Positions 16,929 through 24,673 of a stretch of DNA of 40,996 bases are shown here, in pieces (position 1 is the stretch's first letter; every line of letters begins with the position of its first letter). The notes under the pieces are model-generated. The model saw only the letters and a list, made by a program, of their open reading frames with translations, was not told where the DNA came from and did not search any database. The translations under genes were made by a program, and so were the position numbers. Source of the DNA: Lachnospiraceae bacterium UBA1729 (GTDB lineage: Bacteria > Bacillota > Clostridia > Lachnospirales > Lachnospiraceae); assembly GCA_002315945.1 (NCBI GenBank), contig DCIJ01000032.1, positions 1 through 40,996 on the forward strand, given 5' to 3'.

Positions 16929-18449
16929 ATGGGGATACGAGTTTCAACTATTGTTGATAAGGCGCTGGAATATATTCTGGCCATAGACGAGAAGGGTAAT
17001 ATTTTATATGGAAATGATTCTCTAAAGGAGAATCTGGGTTATGGCGATGATTTGCTTGAGCATACGGTCTATGATCTGTTAAAAAAGGATCAGGGTATTG
17101 CTGATCAGATGGTTAATGCTCTGAGCCACGCAAAGATCATGGAGAGTATTCCCTTCAACATATATAGAAAGAATGGAACAATTATTCCTGTTTTGGCCAG
17201 GTACTATAGCAATGAGGACCCAGATTTTCCTGAAGTTAGAGCATGGCTGTATATTGTAGATGCTACAGCAGCGGAGGATCGTGAAAAGGCGATTAATCAT
17301 GCTAAGAAGGAGATGGAAAGCGTTGCCAAGGCCAGAAATGAATTTGTGGCTAATATTACCCATGAATTAAGAACCCCTGTTAATGGAATACTTGGTCACA
17401 CAAGAACCCTTTTAGGTGAGATTGAGGACCATAATCAGGTCAGGGTGCTGGAGATTATTGAAAAATGCTGTAAGGATATGTCAGGAATTATTACCAATAT
17501 TCTTGATTTTTCCAAGCTTGAAGCCGGAAGACTTGAGTTGGAAGAACAGGAATTTAATTTTCATGAAACTATGCAGCATGTGGTAGATACTAATATTGCT
17601 GTTACTAATGAGAAAAATTTGCGTTTTCTTATTAATGTAGACCAGAGTATCCCTAAAAATATGATAGGTGATTCTCTTCGCCTGACCAGAGTCTTAAATA
17701 ATTTGATTTCTAATGCAATCAAATTTACCTCGATTGGATATGTCAGGGTTGATGTTACCAAAACGGCTGAGACTGAACGGGAGATAGAAGTATTTTTTAT
17801 GGTATCCGATACGGGTATCGGTATTACTCCGGAGCAGAAGGAGAAGCTTTTCTCAAGCTTTACACAGGCAGATGCTTCTATCACCAGACGGTATGGCGGT
17901 ACAGGTCTTGGGTTAGCTATTTCTAAGGAACTTGTTGAGTTGATGCATGGAAGTATCGATGTTGAGAGTGTTCCTGGAGAGGGAAGCCAATTTACTTTTT
18001 CGGCACGCTTCAGAAGATGCGAGAACGAAACCTTTGAAAGTGATAGTGAGTACACTTTAGGTAATACACAGTCCTACGATGATGATAAATTTGAAAAGAT
18101 GGACGTTTTCTTCCAGTATGGAACGAGAGAAAATCTGGAAGAAATAAAATCAGTTTTGAACAAGATGTCGCTGGCTCTTGAGATGGAAGCCTGGGGCAAG
18201 GCGGAGCTGCTTGGAGAGAATCTTAAGGCATTGGTAGAGAAAGCTGATGATGAAATGCCCAGAGCAGTCTTCAGACTTAATATGGCCCTTAGAAAAGAGA
18301 ACTATGAGAAGGGTTGTCAGGCCATAGAAAAAATAGAAGGCATTTTAGAAGAATTCATTGCCTCCAATAGTGTCGACTCGGAATCAGAGGGGGAACTTGA
18401 TTTCGAAGATATTGACTTTGACAGTATTGACTTTGATGATTTGGATTAG
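16929..18449 (+). CDS. PAS sensor histidine kinase with acidic C-terminal tail
   Basis: The product has 506 residues from the ATG at 16929; GTGGGTGAT before it resembles GGAGGTGAT. A GTG at 16917 is a less likely start. There are no membrane helices, so the protein is cytoplasmic. An N-terminal PAS domain (about 5-115) precedes HisKA with ITHELRTPVNG and His145, then HATPase boxes NNLISNAIKF, SDTGIGI and GTGLGLAIS. After the catalytic domain there is no receiver. Instead comes a helical stretch (about residues 395-480) resembling an HPt bundle but without a conserved His, then an acidic repeat tail (DFEDIDFDSIDFDDLD, 18399-18446). The next gene supplies a receiver-HD-GYP protein and is its likely partner. 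It lies between the secreted enzymes and the chemotaxis genes. Confidence 0.9.
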   Translation: MGIRVSTIVDKALEYILAIDEKGNILYGNDSLKENLGYGDDLLEHTVYDLLKKDQGIADQMVNALSHAKIMESIPFNIYRKNGTIIPVLARYYSNEDPDFPEVRAWLYIVDATAAEDREKAINHAKKEMESVAKARNEFVANITHELRTPVNGILGHTRTLLGEIEDHNQVRVLEIIEKCCKDMSGIITNILDFSKLEAGRLELEEQEFNFHETMQHVVDTNIAVTNEKNLRFLINVDQSIPKNMIGDSLRLTRVLNNLISNAIKFTSIGYVRVDVTKTAETEREIEVFFMVSDTGIGITPEQKEKLFSSFTQADASITRRYGGTGLGLAISKELVELMHGSIDVESVPGEGSQFTFSARFRRCENETFESDSEYTLGNTQSYDDDKFEKMDVFFQYGTRENLEEIKSVLNKMSLALEMEAWGKAELLGENLKALVEKADDEMPRAVFRLNMALRKENYEKGCQAIEKIEGILEEFIASNSVDSESEGELDFEDIDFDSIDFDDLD

Positions 18450-18474
18450 TTAAGGCAAAACAGGGGAAAAAGTA

Positions 18475-19563
18475 TTGGAAAAAAATGAACTGATTTTAGA
18501 TGATAAGCCGCAAATTCTCATTCTCGATGATAGTGAGATTAATGCGATGCTTCTTAGAAAAATAGTTGAAAAGATTGGATATTCGGCTGTGTGCTTTTCC
18601 AACGGATTTGATGCACTTGAATATCTTAAGACTGATAAGCCGGATATCATTATTTCAGACATTTCCATGCCGGAAATGGATGGTTATGAATTTTGTGCCA
18701 AGGTAAAGGAGACTCCTTGGCTGAAGGATATTCCATTGGTATTCATTTCTGCTCTTGATGCACGAGATGAGAAAATAAAAGGCTTCGAGATGGGCGCTGC
18801 TGACTTTATTGCAAAACCCTTTGAAACATGGGAAGTAATCCATCGAATAAAAGTACAGATGGACAACTTTACACTAAGGAAAAAGCTTGAAGGGTATAAT
18901 AAAAGGATGCACAGCCTGGTCAGAGAGCAGGCCAGCCGTATTGAAAAAGAACATAGAAATGTTCTTACTATCTTTTCTGATATGATGGAGAACAGAGAAG
19001 AAAATGCTGTGAATCATAATGAGCTGGTTGGATATAATTCAAAGCTTTTGGCGCAGGCACTACAGTTTACACCTAAGTTTGAAAAGCTTATTTCAGCAGA
19101 TTTTATTGCAGATATTGAGGTGGCATCCAGGACTCATGATATTGGAAAGCTCTTTGTTCCGGATTCAATACTAAATAAGCCCACTGAGTTAACTTCTGAA
19201 GAGAAAAAAGTGATTGAGGAACATGCAGTAAAAGGCGGAGAACTGTTGGAAAAACTTTCTTCAGTAGTCAGAGAAGATTCTGTATTCAAGATGGCAACTA
19301 ATATTGCAAAGTACCATCACGAAAACTGGAATGGAGAGGGTTATCCCTTTGGACTGGCAGGAGAAAGAATTCCGTTGGAGGCAAGAATTGTTGCTATAAC
19401 AGGAAATTTTGACTCAAAGACATCAAAAAGATCCTACAAAGATGTTATGGATGCTGAACAGGCATTGGAGACCATGCGCAGCATGTCTGGTACCAGATTT
19501 GATCCGGACATTTTTGAGGTGTTTGTTAAGATTAAGAAAAAACTTCGCTACGAACAGGAATAG
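18475..19563 (+). CDS. response regulator with HD-GYP-like output domain
   Basis: A 362-residue protein starting at TTG (AGGGG precedes at good spacing, no other in-frame start fits). The receiver (about 13-130) has ILILDDSEINA, phospho-acceptor Asp62 in IISDISMPEMDG and the Lys in IAKPFETWE. A helical linker leads to an HD-GYP phosphodiesterase domain (about 165-360): THDIGK with His221-Asp222, YHHENWNGEGYPFGL with His281-His282. The place where the family has a metal-binding Asp (AD-x-F-D-x-x-T-S) reads AITGNFDSKTS, with Gly310 in place of Asp, so a metal ligand seems lost. It may have reduced c-di-GMP hydrolysis or act as a binding protein. It follows the PAS kinase by 25 bases. Confidence 0.9.
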   Translation: MEKNELILDDKPQILILDDSEINAMLLRKIVEKIGYSAVCFSNGFDALEYLKTDKPDIIISDISMPEMDGYEFCAKVKETPWLKDIPLVFISALDARDEKIKGFEMGAADFIAKPFETWEVIHRIKVQMDNFTLRKKLEGYNKRMHSLVREQASRIEKEHRNVLTIFSDMMENREENAVNHNELVGYNSKLLAQALQFTPKFEKLISADFIADIEVASRTHDIGKLFVPDSILNKPTELTSEEKKVIEEHAVKGGELLEKLSSVVREDSVFKMATNIAKYHHENWNGEGYPFGLAGERIPLEARIVAITGNFDSKTSKRSYKDVMDAEQALETMRSMSGTRFDPDIFEVFVKIKKKLRYEQE

Positions 19564-19572
19564 TTAATATAA

Positions 19573-20382
19573 ATGATTACTGACAGCGAATTTTATGAAA
19601 TAGTTGCATATTTTAAGACTCATTATGGAATTGAATTAAAAGAAAAAAAGATTCTTGTGTCAGGCAGACTTGAGAACTATCTCATGCGAAACGGTATTGA
19701 GTCCTATTCTGAATTTATGCAGATGGTTCGCAGTGATCCCACAGGAAATGCTGCAAAAGATATTGTAAATGCCCTTACTACAAATCATACATATTTCATG
19801 CGTGAGTTTGAGCATATGGAGTATTTAAGGCAGGTAGTTCTTCCTTATTTAAAAAAGAAAGAATATGCCTCCAAAGATCTGAGAATATGGTGCGGGGCCT
19901 GTTCTTCAGGAGAAGAGCCCTATACATTAGCCTGTGTACTGCAGGACTTTTTCGGGCTTGAAAGTGACAGATGGGATACTACTATTCTGGCAACGGACAT
20001 CTCTACCAAGGTTCTTGCCCACGCGCAGAGGGGTGAGTATCTGAATGAACAGCTTGCTGTGTTGCCAGATAACTGGCGCAGAAGATTTTTTACAAAAGTA
20101 AGTGCAGATTCCATGAGGGCGAATGAAACTTTACGAAAGCAGGTTTTGTTTCGACAGTTTAACCTTATGAATCCATTACCTTTTAGAAAAAAACTTCACG
20201 TGGTCTTTTTAAGGAATGTAATGATATATTTTGATGAGGCTACAAAGATTAGTCTTGTCAATAGAATATATGAGAAAATGGAGCCAGGCGGATATCTCTT
20301 TATTGGCAGTACAGAGACAATTGATAAGTCAAAAACCAATTTTTCATATATTCAGCCTTCGATATATAGAAAAAACATCTGA
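19573..20382 (+). CDS. cheR: chemotaxis protein methyltransferase CheR
   Basis: The 269-residue enzyme transfers methyl groups from S-adenosylmethionine to glutamates of chemoreceptors. The helical N-terminal domain (about 1-70) includes RLENYLMRNGIESY. The conserved TTNHTYFMREFEHME follows, then the SAM-binding domain with IWCGACSSGEEPYTLA, ILATDIS, and the late VVFLRNVMIYFD with FIGSTE. All core motifs are intact and the length is normal. Receptors with methylation helices are coded in the same cluster (24674 and 26643). It starts 9 bases after the HD-GYP gene, although the ribosome binding site is poor, which suggests translational coupling. The opposing enzyme, CheB, is the next gene. Confidence 0.95.
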   Translation: MITDSEFYEIVAYFKTHYGIELKEKKILVSGRLENYLMRNGIESYSEFMQMVRSDPTGNAAKDIVNALTTNHTYFMREFEHMEYLRQVVLPYLKKKEYASKDLRIWCGACSSGEEPYTLACVLQDFFGLESDRWDTTILATDISTKVLAHAQRGEYLNEQLAVLPDNWRRRFFTKVSADSMRANETLRKQVLFRQFNLMNPLPFRKKLHVVFLRNVMIYFDEATKISLVNRIYEKMEPGGYLFIGSTETIDKSKTNFSYIQPSIYRKNI

Positions 20383-20432
20383 TTAATATTCATGGGATGT
20401 AGACGAAAAAGTCGAAAGAATTGGGGTAGCTT

Positions 20433-21476
20433 ATGAGGAAGATTAGAGTTTTGGTAGTGGACGATTCCATGATGTTTCGTTCATTACTGGTAAAGGCTTT
20501 AAATGATGATCCGGCCCTGGAAGTCGTAGCGGTGGCGGGGGATGCCTATGGGGCAAGAGATGCCATTATTGAACATAAGCCGGATGTAATGACGCTGGAT
20601 GTTGAAATGCCAGGTATGAGCGGAATTGAATTTTTAAGGAAGCTTATGCCACAATATCCTCTTCCAACAGTTGTGATTTCGGCATTAAACAAGTCGGTGT
20701 TCGATGCGTTGGAAGCTGGAGCTGTAGATTTTGTTAACAAGCCATCGGGTTTGAACAATGCTCAGCTGGCTCAGTTTATGCGAAGGGAACTGGGAACCAA
20801 AATAAAAATTGCATCTACTGTCAAGGTGGGGAAGCTTAAGACACCACAGGCAGTGACAAAGCCAGTTATGGCTGATAAAGCGGGTCCGGTTCAGCCTGAA
20901 AATAATAATATCAGGGTAATAGCCATAGGTGCTTCGACTGGTGGAACGGAGGCTACCTGTACTCTGTTAAAGGGGTTGGGGGGTGATTTGCCTGCCATAC
21001 TGATTGCACAGCACATGCCACCAGGGTTTACAAATATGTATGCACAGAGACTTAACGAACAGTGCAGAATGGTGGTTAAGGAAGCCAAGCATGGAGATCT
21101 GGTGCAACCGGGGGTGGCGCTAGTCGCTCCAGGAGATGCTCAGATGAAGCTTATAAAGGGTCCGGACGGACGCCTGGCGGTTGATTGCAGAAGTACAGAG
21201 CGAGTCAATGGTCATTGCCCTTCGGTTGATGTTCTGTTTGATTCTGTTGCTGCTGTTTGTAAGAATAAGGCCATGGGAATAATTCTTACAGGAATGGGTG
21301 GCGATGGAAGCAAAGGATTGTTGAACTTAAAGAATCAGGGTGCAAGAACCATAGGCCAGGATGAACTTAGTTGTGTTGTTTATGGAATGCCAAAGGTTGC
21401 ATTTGATATTGGAGCAGTTCAGTATCAGTTACCTTTAACAAAGATTCCTGAAAAGATATATGCCTTATTAAAATAA
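20433..21476 (+). CDS. cheB: chemotaxis response regulator methylesterase CheB
   Basis: A 347-residue two-domain enzyme that removes methyl groups from receptors (and can deamidate receptor glutamines) when phosphorylated by CheA. The receiver (1-120) has RVLVVDDSMMF, phospho-acceptor Asp56 in MTLDVEMPGMSG and Lys in VNKPSG. After a linker, the esterase domain carries the catalytic triad motifs IGASTGGTEA with Ser168, AQHMPPGFT with its His, and GMGGDGSKG with its Asp. The ATG start is preceded by GGGG. Together with the adjacent CheR it gives the adaptation pair. The Firmicutes-type adaptation proteins CheC and CheD are not in this cluster. Confidence 0.95.
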   Translation: MRKIRVLVVDDSMMFRSLLVKALNDDPALEVVAVAGDAYGARDAIIEHKPDVMTLDVEMPGMSGIEFLRKLMPQYPLPTVVISALNKSVFDALEAGAVDFVNKPSGLNNAQLAQFMRRELGTKIKIASTVKVGKLKTPQAVTKPVMADKAGPVQPENNNIRVIAIGASTGGTEATCTLLKGLGGDLPAILIAQHMPPGFTNMYAQRLNEQCRMVVKEAKHGDLVQPGVALVAPGDAQMKLIKGPDGRLAVDCRSTERVNGHCPSVDVLFDSVAAVCKNKAMGIILTGMGGDGSKGLLNLKNQGARTIGQDELSCVVYGMPKVAFDIGAVQYQLPLTKIPEKIYALLK

Positions 21477-21499
21477 AGTTGATATTAGGAGGTTTTCAA

Positions 21500-21892
21500 A
21501 TGAAAATTTTATTAGCAGAGGATGATTTCGCCAGCAGAAAATTTATGCAGAAATATCTGGATAAATATGGTGAGTGTGATGTCACTGTTGATGGTGGTGA
21601 AGCTGTAGATGCTTTCCTTATGGCGCTGGAGGATGAGGAGCCATATGACCTTATCTGTCTGGACATTATGATGCCTGTACTGGATGGCTATCAGGTTCTT
21701 AAAGCTATTAGAAGTATGGAAAAAGAAAGGGGCATTGAGGGTGATAAGATGGTTAAAATCATAATGACCACGGCTCTTAATGAAGAAAAAAATGTTCGCG
21801 TAGCTTTTGAACTGGGATGCACAGTATACTGTAATAAGCCTATCGATCAGGAAAAATTTGAACAGGTATTAAGTAAACTTAAGCTTGTTTAA
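21500..21892 (+). CDS. stand-alone CheY-like receiver
   Basis: A 130-residue single receiver domain. The start is the ATG at 21500, behind the strong site AGGAGG; the in-frame TTG at 21479 lies upstream of that site. Receiver marks are KILLAEDD (acidic pair), ICLDIMMPVLDG with phospho-acceptor Asp55, the Thr in IIMTTAL, and the Lys in CNKPIDQ. No output domain is attached. Its place between CheB and CheA fits a CheA target, but its MMPVLDG and later sequence look as much like general phosphorelay receivers as like motor-binding CheY. The name CheY is therefore not assigned firmly. Confidence 0.9.
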   Translation: MKILLAEDDFASRKFMQKYLDKYGECDVTVDGGEAVDAFLMALEDEEPYDLICLDIMMPVLDGYQVLKAIRSMEKERGIEGDKMVKIIMTTALNEEKNVRVAFELGCTVYCNKPIDQEKFEQVLSKLKLV

Positions 21893-21995
21893 GAATAAAC
21901 GTTGTGAGTACATATCAAAAAAACACTCGCTAAGCGATTGTTGGTATGGTTTGTATTTTTAGGGTTGAATTGGTAATTGAAAAATGAGGTAGAGT

Positions 21996-24140
21996 ATGGC
22001 AGAAGATTTCAATGTTGAAGGTATGCTGGATATTTTCCTATTTGAAAGTGAACAGCTGTTGGACAATCTTCAGGACATAGTTCTTGAAATGAAGGATGAA
22101 AGTCGATTCGATGATGATTCGATAAATGAAATTTTTAGAGTGATGCATACAATAAAGGGTTCCTCCGGAATCATGATGTATGAAGATATCACTACCGTTT
22201 CACACAAGCTTGAGGATGTATTTTACTATTTGAGAGATACTTATCCTGATAATGTTCCTCATGTGAAGCTTGTTGAATATGTATTGGAAGTAGCTGATTA
22301 TATCAGCGGGGAGCTTGAAAAAATCAAAGAAGGTGGAGAACCTGATGGTGATTCATCCAAGCTTGTAGCTGAGATTGACAGTTTCCTGACACAGATTAAG
22401 ACAGGAATTATTGATTCTGGTGAAGATTTACCACCAGAAAACGAGCATCAGGAAGCAACACAATTCTATATTCCGGCTGCTCCTGGTGAAGCAAGTAAAT
22501 ATTTTAGAATAACACTGCATTTCTTTAATGATACGCAGATGTGCAATATCAGAGCATATCAGGCTGTGTATGAATTAAAGGAATATGCTGAGGATCTGAT
22601 ATTCTCCCCTGAGGATATTATTTCAAATGAAGATAGTGGAGAAGTCATTCTCCAGGAAGGATTCAGAATCCTTCTTATGACCAAGTCAGACAGGGCAGAG
22701 ATAAAATCAATTTTGGAAAAATGCTCTGGAGTCGAGCTGGTTGACATCAAGGAGAGTACAGCTCAGGAAATGATGCTGGGCTTCTCTGATGACGTAATTA
22801 TGGAGCAGCCTTCTCCAATAGTTATTGCGCTTGATGATGAAGAAGCTAAGAAGGCCAAGGAAAAAGCTGAAGCGGTTACACCTGGTGACTATGTTGTTGT
22901 AAAACAGGATGTTGGTAAGAAAAAGCAGATTGCTAAGCATACAAAAGGTCCTTCAAAGGCCGCATTCATGTCAGTCAGTGTTGAAAAAATGGATCAGCTG
23001 ATGGATTTGATTGGTGAGATGGTTATTGCTGAAGCTGCTGTTCTTGAAAATCCTGATTTGAAGGTTCCTGGACTGGAACTTAGTAATTTCCAGAAGGCTG
23101 CTGGTCAGCTGGCAAAGATTACTTCTGATCTGCAGGATGTTACCATGTCCATGAGAATGGTATCATTGCAGGCTACATTCCAGAAGATGAACAGAATTGT
23201 ATTTGATGTTTCCAGAAAGCTGGATAAGGACATCGAATTGGAAGTAATTGGAGAGAATACAGAAGTTGACAAGAATATTATTGAACATATTTCAGATCCT
23301 TTAATGCACCTTATCAGAAACTCTGTTGATCATGGAATTGAAGATAAAGAAGGACGTAAGGCAGCTGGAAAGCCTAAAAAAGGTAAAATTACGCTTGAAG
23401 CTAAAAATGAAGGCGGCAAGGTTTATATTATAGTCAGAGATGATGGAGCCGGTCTGGACAAGGAGAAAATCTACAGCAAGGCTCGTCAGAAAGGACTTAT
23501 TGATTCAAGAAGCATTAATGAATATTCTGCTAAGGAAATATATCAGTTTATTACTTATCCAGGATTTTCTACCAACGAAACCGTTACAGAGTACTCTGGA
23601 CGTGGAGTAGGTATGGATGTTGTAGTAAAGAATATTCAGAATATTAATGGAACTCTTGAAATAGATTCTGTACCAGGACAGGGCAGTGAGATGACTTTGA
23701 AAATACCTCTCACCCTGGCAATTATTAACGGTATCGTAATGGAAGCAGGAACAGGCCTGTTTGTTATTGAGACTAGTCTGGTTAAAGAGTTTGTCAGAGT
23801 CAATGAGGACATGCTTGTGCACGAACCAAATGGTGAAAAGTACATTATGATTCGTGGCGAATGTTATCCATTCATGAATCTGGCTAAGAGATACAACATG
23901 ATGAGTACTGAATCGGAAACAATTGAGGACGGTGTGGTAATTGTCATGGATTATGATGGTAAAAACATATGTGTTCTTGTGGATAAGCTTGTGGCACAAC
24001 AGGAAATTGTTGTAAAGCCTATTCCTAATTATATTAAGAGAGTAAGAGGTCTATCAGGATGTACACAGCTGGGTGACGGAAGTGTTGCCCTGATACTGGA
24101 TCTTCCAGGACTTATGCTTGGAGAGGAGAAGGTGAAGTAA
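21996..24140 (+). CDS. cheA: chemotaxis histidine kinase CheA
   Basis: The 714-residue kinase core of a chemosensory array. P1 (1-125) is an HPt domain with MHTIKGSSG and His51 as phosphorylation site. A linker and P2-like region (about 165-255) follow. P3 dimerisation (about 320-385) includes SVEKMDQLMDLIGEMV, then the P4 HATPase domain with HLIRNSVDHGIED (N box), DDGAGLD (G1), GFSTNETVTEYSGRGVGMD (F and G2 boxes), and P5, a CheW-like regulatory domain from about residue 575. All motifs are intact. A 103-base gap with a small hairpin (TCGC-TAA-GCGA) separates it from the receiver gene. The stop overlaps the ATG of cheW by one base, so the two are translationally coupled. Confidence 0.96.
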   Translation: MAEDFNVEGMLDIFLFESEQLLDNLQDIVLEMKDESRFDDDSINEIFRVMHTIKGSSGIMMYEDITTVSHKLEDVFYYLRDTYPDNVPHVKLVEYVLEVADYISGELEKIKEGGEPDGDSSKLVAEIDSFLTQIKTGIIDSGEDLPPENEHQEATQFYIPAAPGEASKYFRITLHFFNDTQMCNIRAYQAVYELKEYAEDLIFSPEDIISNEDSGEVILQEGFRILLMTKSDRAEIKSILEKCSGVELVDIKESTAQEMMLGFSDDVIMEQPSPIVIALDDEEAKKAKEKAEAVTPGDYVVVKQDVGKKKQIAKHTKGPSKAAFMSVSVEKMDQLMDLIGEMVIAEAAVLENPDLKVPGLELSNFQKAAGQLAKITSDLQDVTMSMRMVSLQATFQKMNRIVFDVSRKLDKDIELEVIGENTEVDKNIIEHISDPLMHLIRNSVDHGIEDKEGRKAAGKPKKGKITLEAKNEGGKVYIIVRDDGAGLDKEKIYSKARQKGLIDSRSINEYSAKEIYQFITYPGFSTNETVTEYSGRGVGMDVVVKNIQNINGTLEIDSVPGQGSEMTLKIPLTLAIINGIVMEAGTGLFVIETSLVKEFVRVNEDMLVHEPNGEKYIMIRGECYPFMNLAKRYNMMSTESETIEDGVVIVMDYDGKNICVLVDKLVAQQEIVVKPIPNYIKRVRGLSGCTQLGDGSVALILDLPGLMLGEEKVK

Positions 24141-24670
24141 TGGCAGAAGGACAGATTTTATTTTCGGAAGATAACCTGGAGGAAGGTCAGAAGGGTAAAT
24201 ACATGACCTTTAAAACAGGGAATGAGTATTTTGGAATTGCTATCAATTATGTCTGTGAGATAATTGGAATTCAGCCAATTACAGCTGTTCCAGAAGTCGA
24301 AAGTTATATAAAAGGCCTCATTAATCTTAGGGGAAAGATTATCCCTGTAATTGACATGAGAGCAAGATTTAATATTGAACCCTTAGAGTATACAGACAGA
24401 ACCTGTATTATTGTAATTGATGTCAAGGGAACTACAGTGGGGCTTATCATTGAAAAGATTGCTGAAGTAGTAACTATTGATGATGAGGATATTATTCCGC
24501 CACCATCGTTAACACATCGAAATACTTCTAATAATAAGTATGTGTATGGAATTGGTAAAATTGGAGATCAGGTAAAGATGCTGCTTGATCCTGAAAAACT
24601 GATTAAAGATGAAGACATGTCTATTATGGGAAGCCTGGCTGACGATGACGCGGATGCAAATGAGGAATAG
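24140..24670 (+). CDS. cheW: chemotaxis coupling protein CheW
   Basis: A 176-residue adaptor that links chemoreceptors to CheA P5. It shares one base with the cheA stop (TAATG). The CheW fold is shown by KYMTFKTGNEYFGIAI, the receptor and CheA contact region GLINLRGKIIPVIDMRARF, and CIIVIDVKGTTVGLIIEKI. The extra acidic C-terminal tail (LADDDADANEE) and about 20 extra N-terminal residues make it slightly longer than the typical 150-165. It lies directly between CheA and the first receptor. Confidence 0.95.
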   Translation: MAEGQILFSEDNLEEGQKGKYMTFKTGNEYFGIAINYVCEIIGIQPITAVPEVESYIKGLINLRGKIIPVIDMRARFNIEPLEYTDRTCIIVIDVKGTTVGLIIEKIAEVVTIDDEDIIPPPSLTHRNTSNNKYVYGIGKIGDQVKMLLDPEKLIKDEDMSIMGSLADDDADANEE

Positions 24671-24673
24671 TAT

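Noticed and set aside
17561..18055. Minus-strand 164-codon ORF inside the PAS kinase gene
   Set aside because: It lies wholly antisense to the conserved HATPase domain and resembles no protein; long shadow frames are common opposite such genes. The same applies to 23505-23999 (cheA), 34863-35366 (nrdG) and 39271-39798 (ilv).
21893..21995. c-di-GMP riboswitch or terminator before cheA
   Set aside because: The gap has a small TCGC-TAA-GCGA hairpin without a T-run, and no GEMM-type conserved core was recognised.
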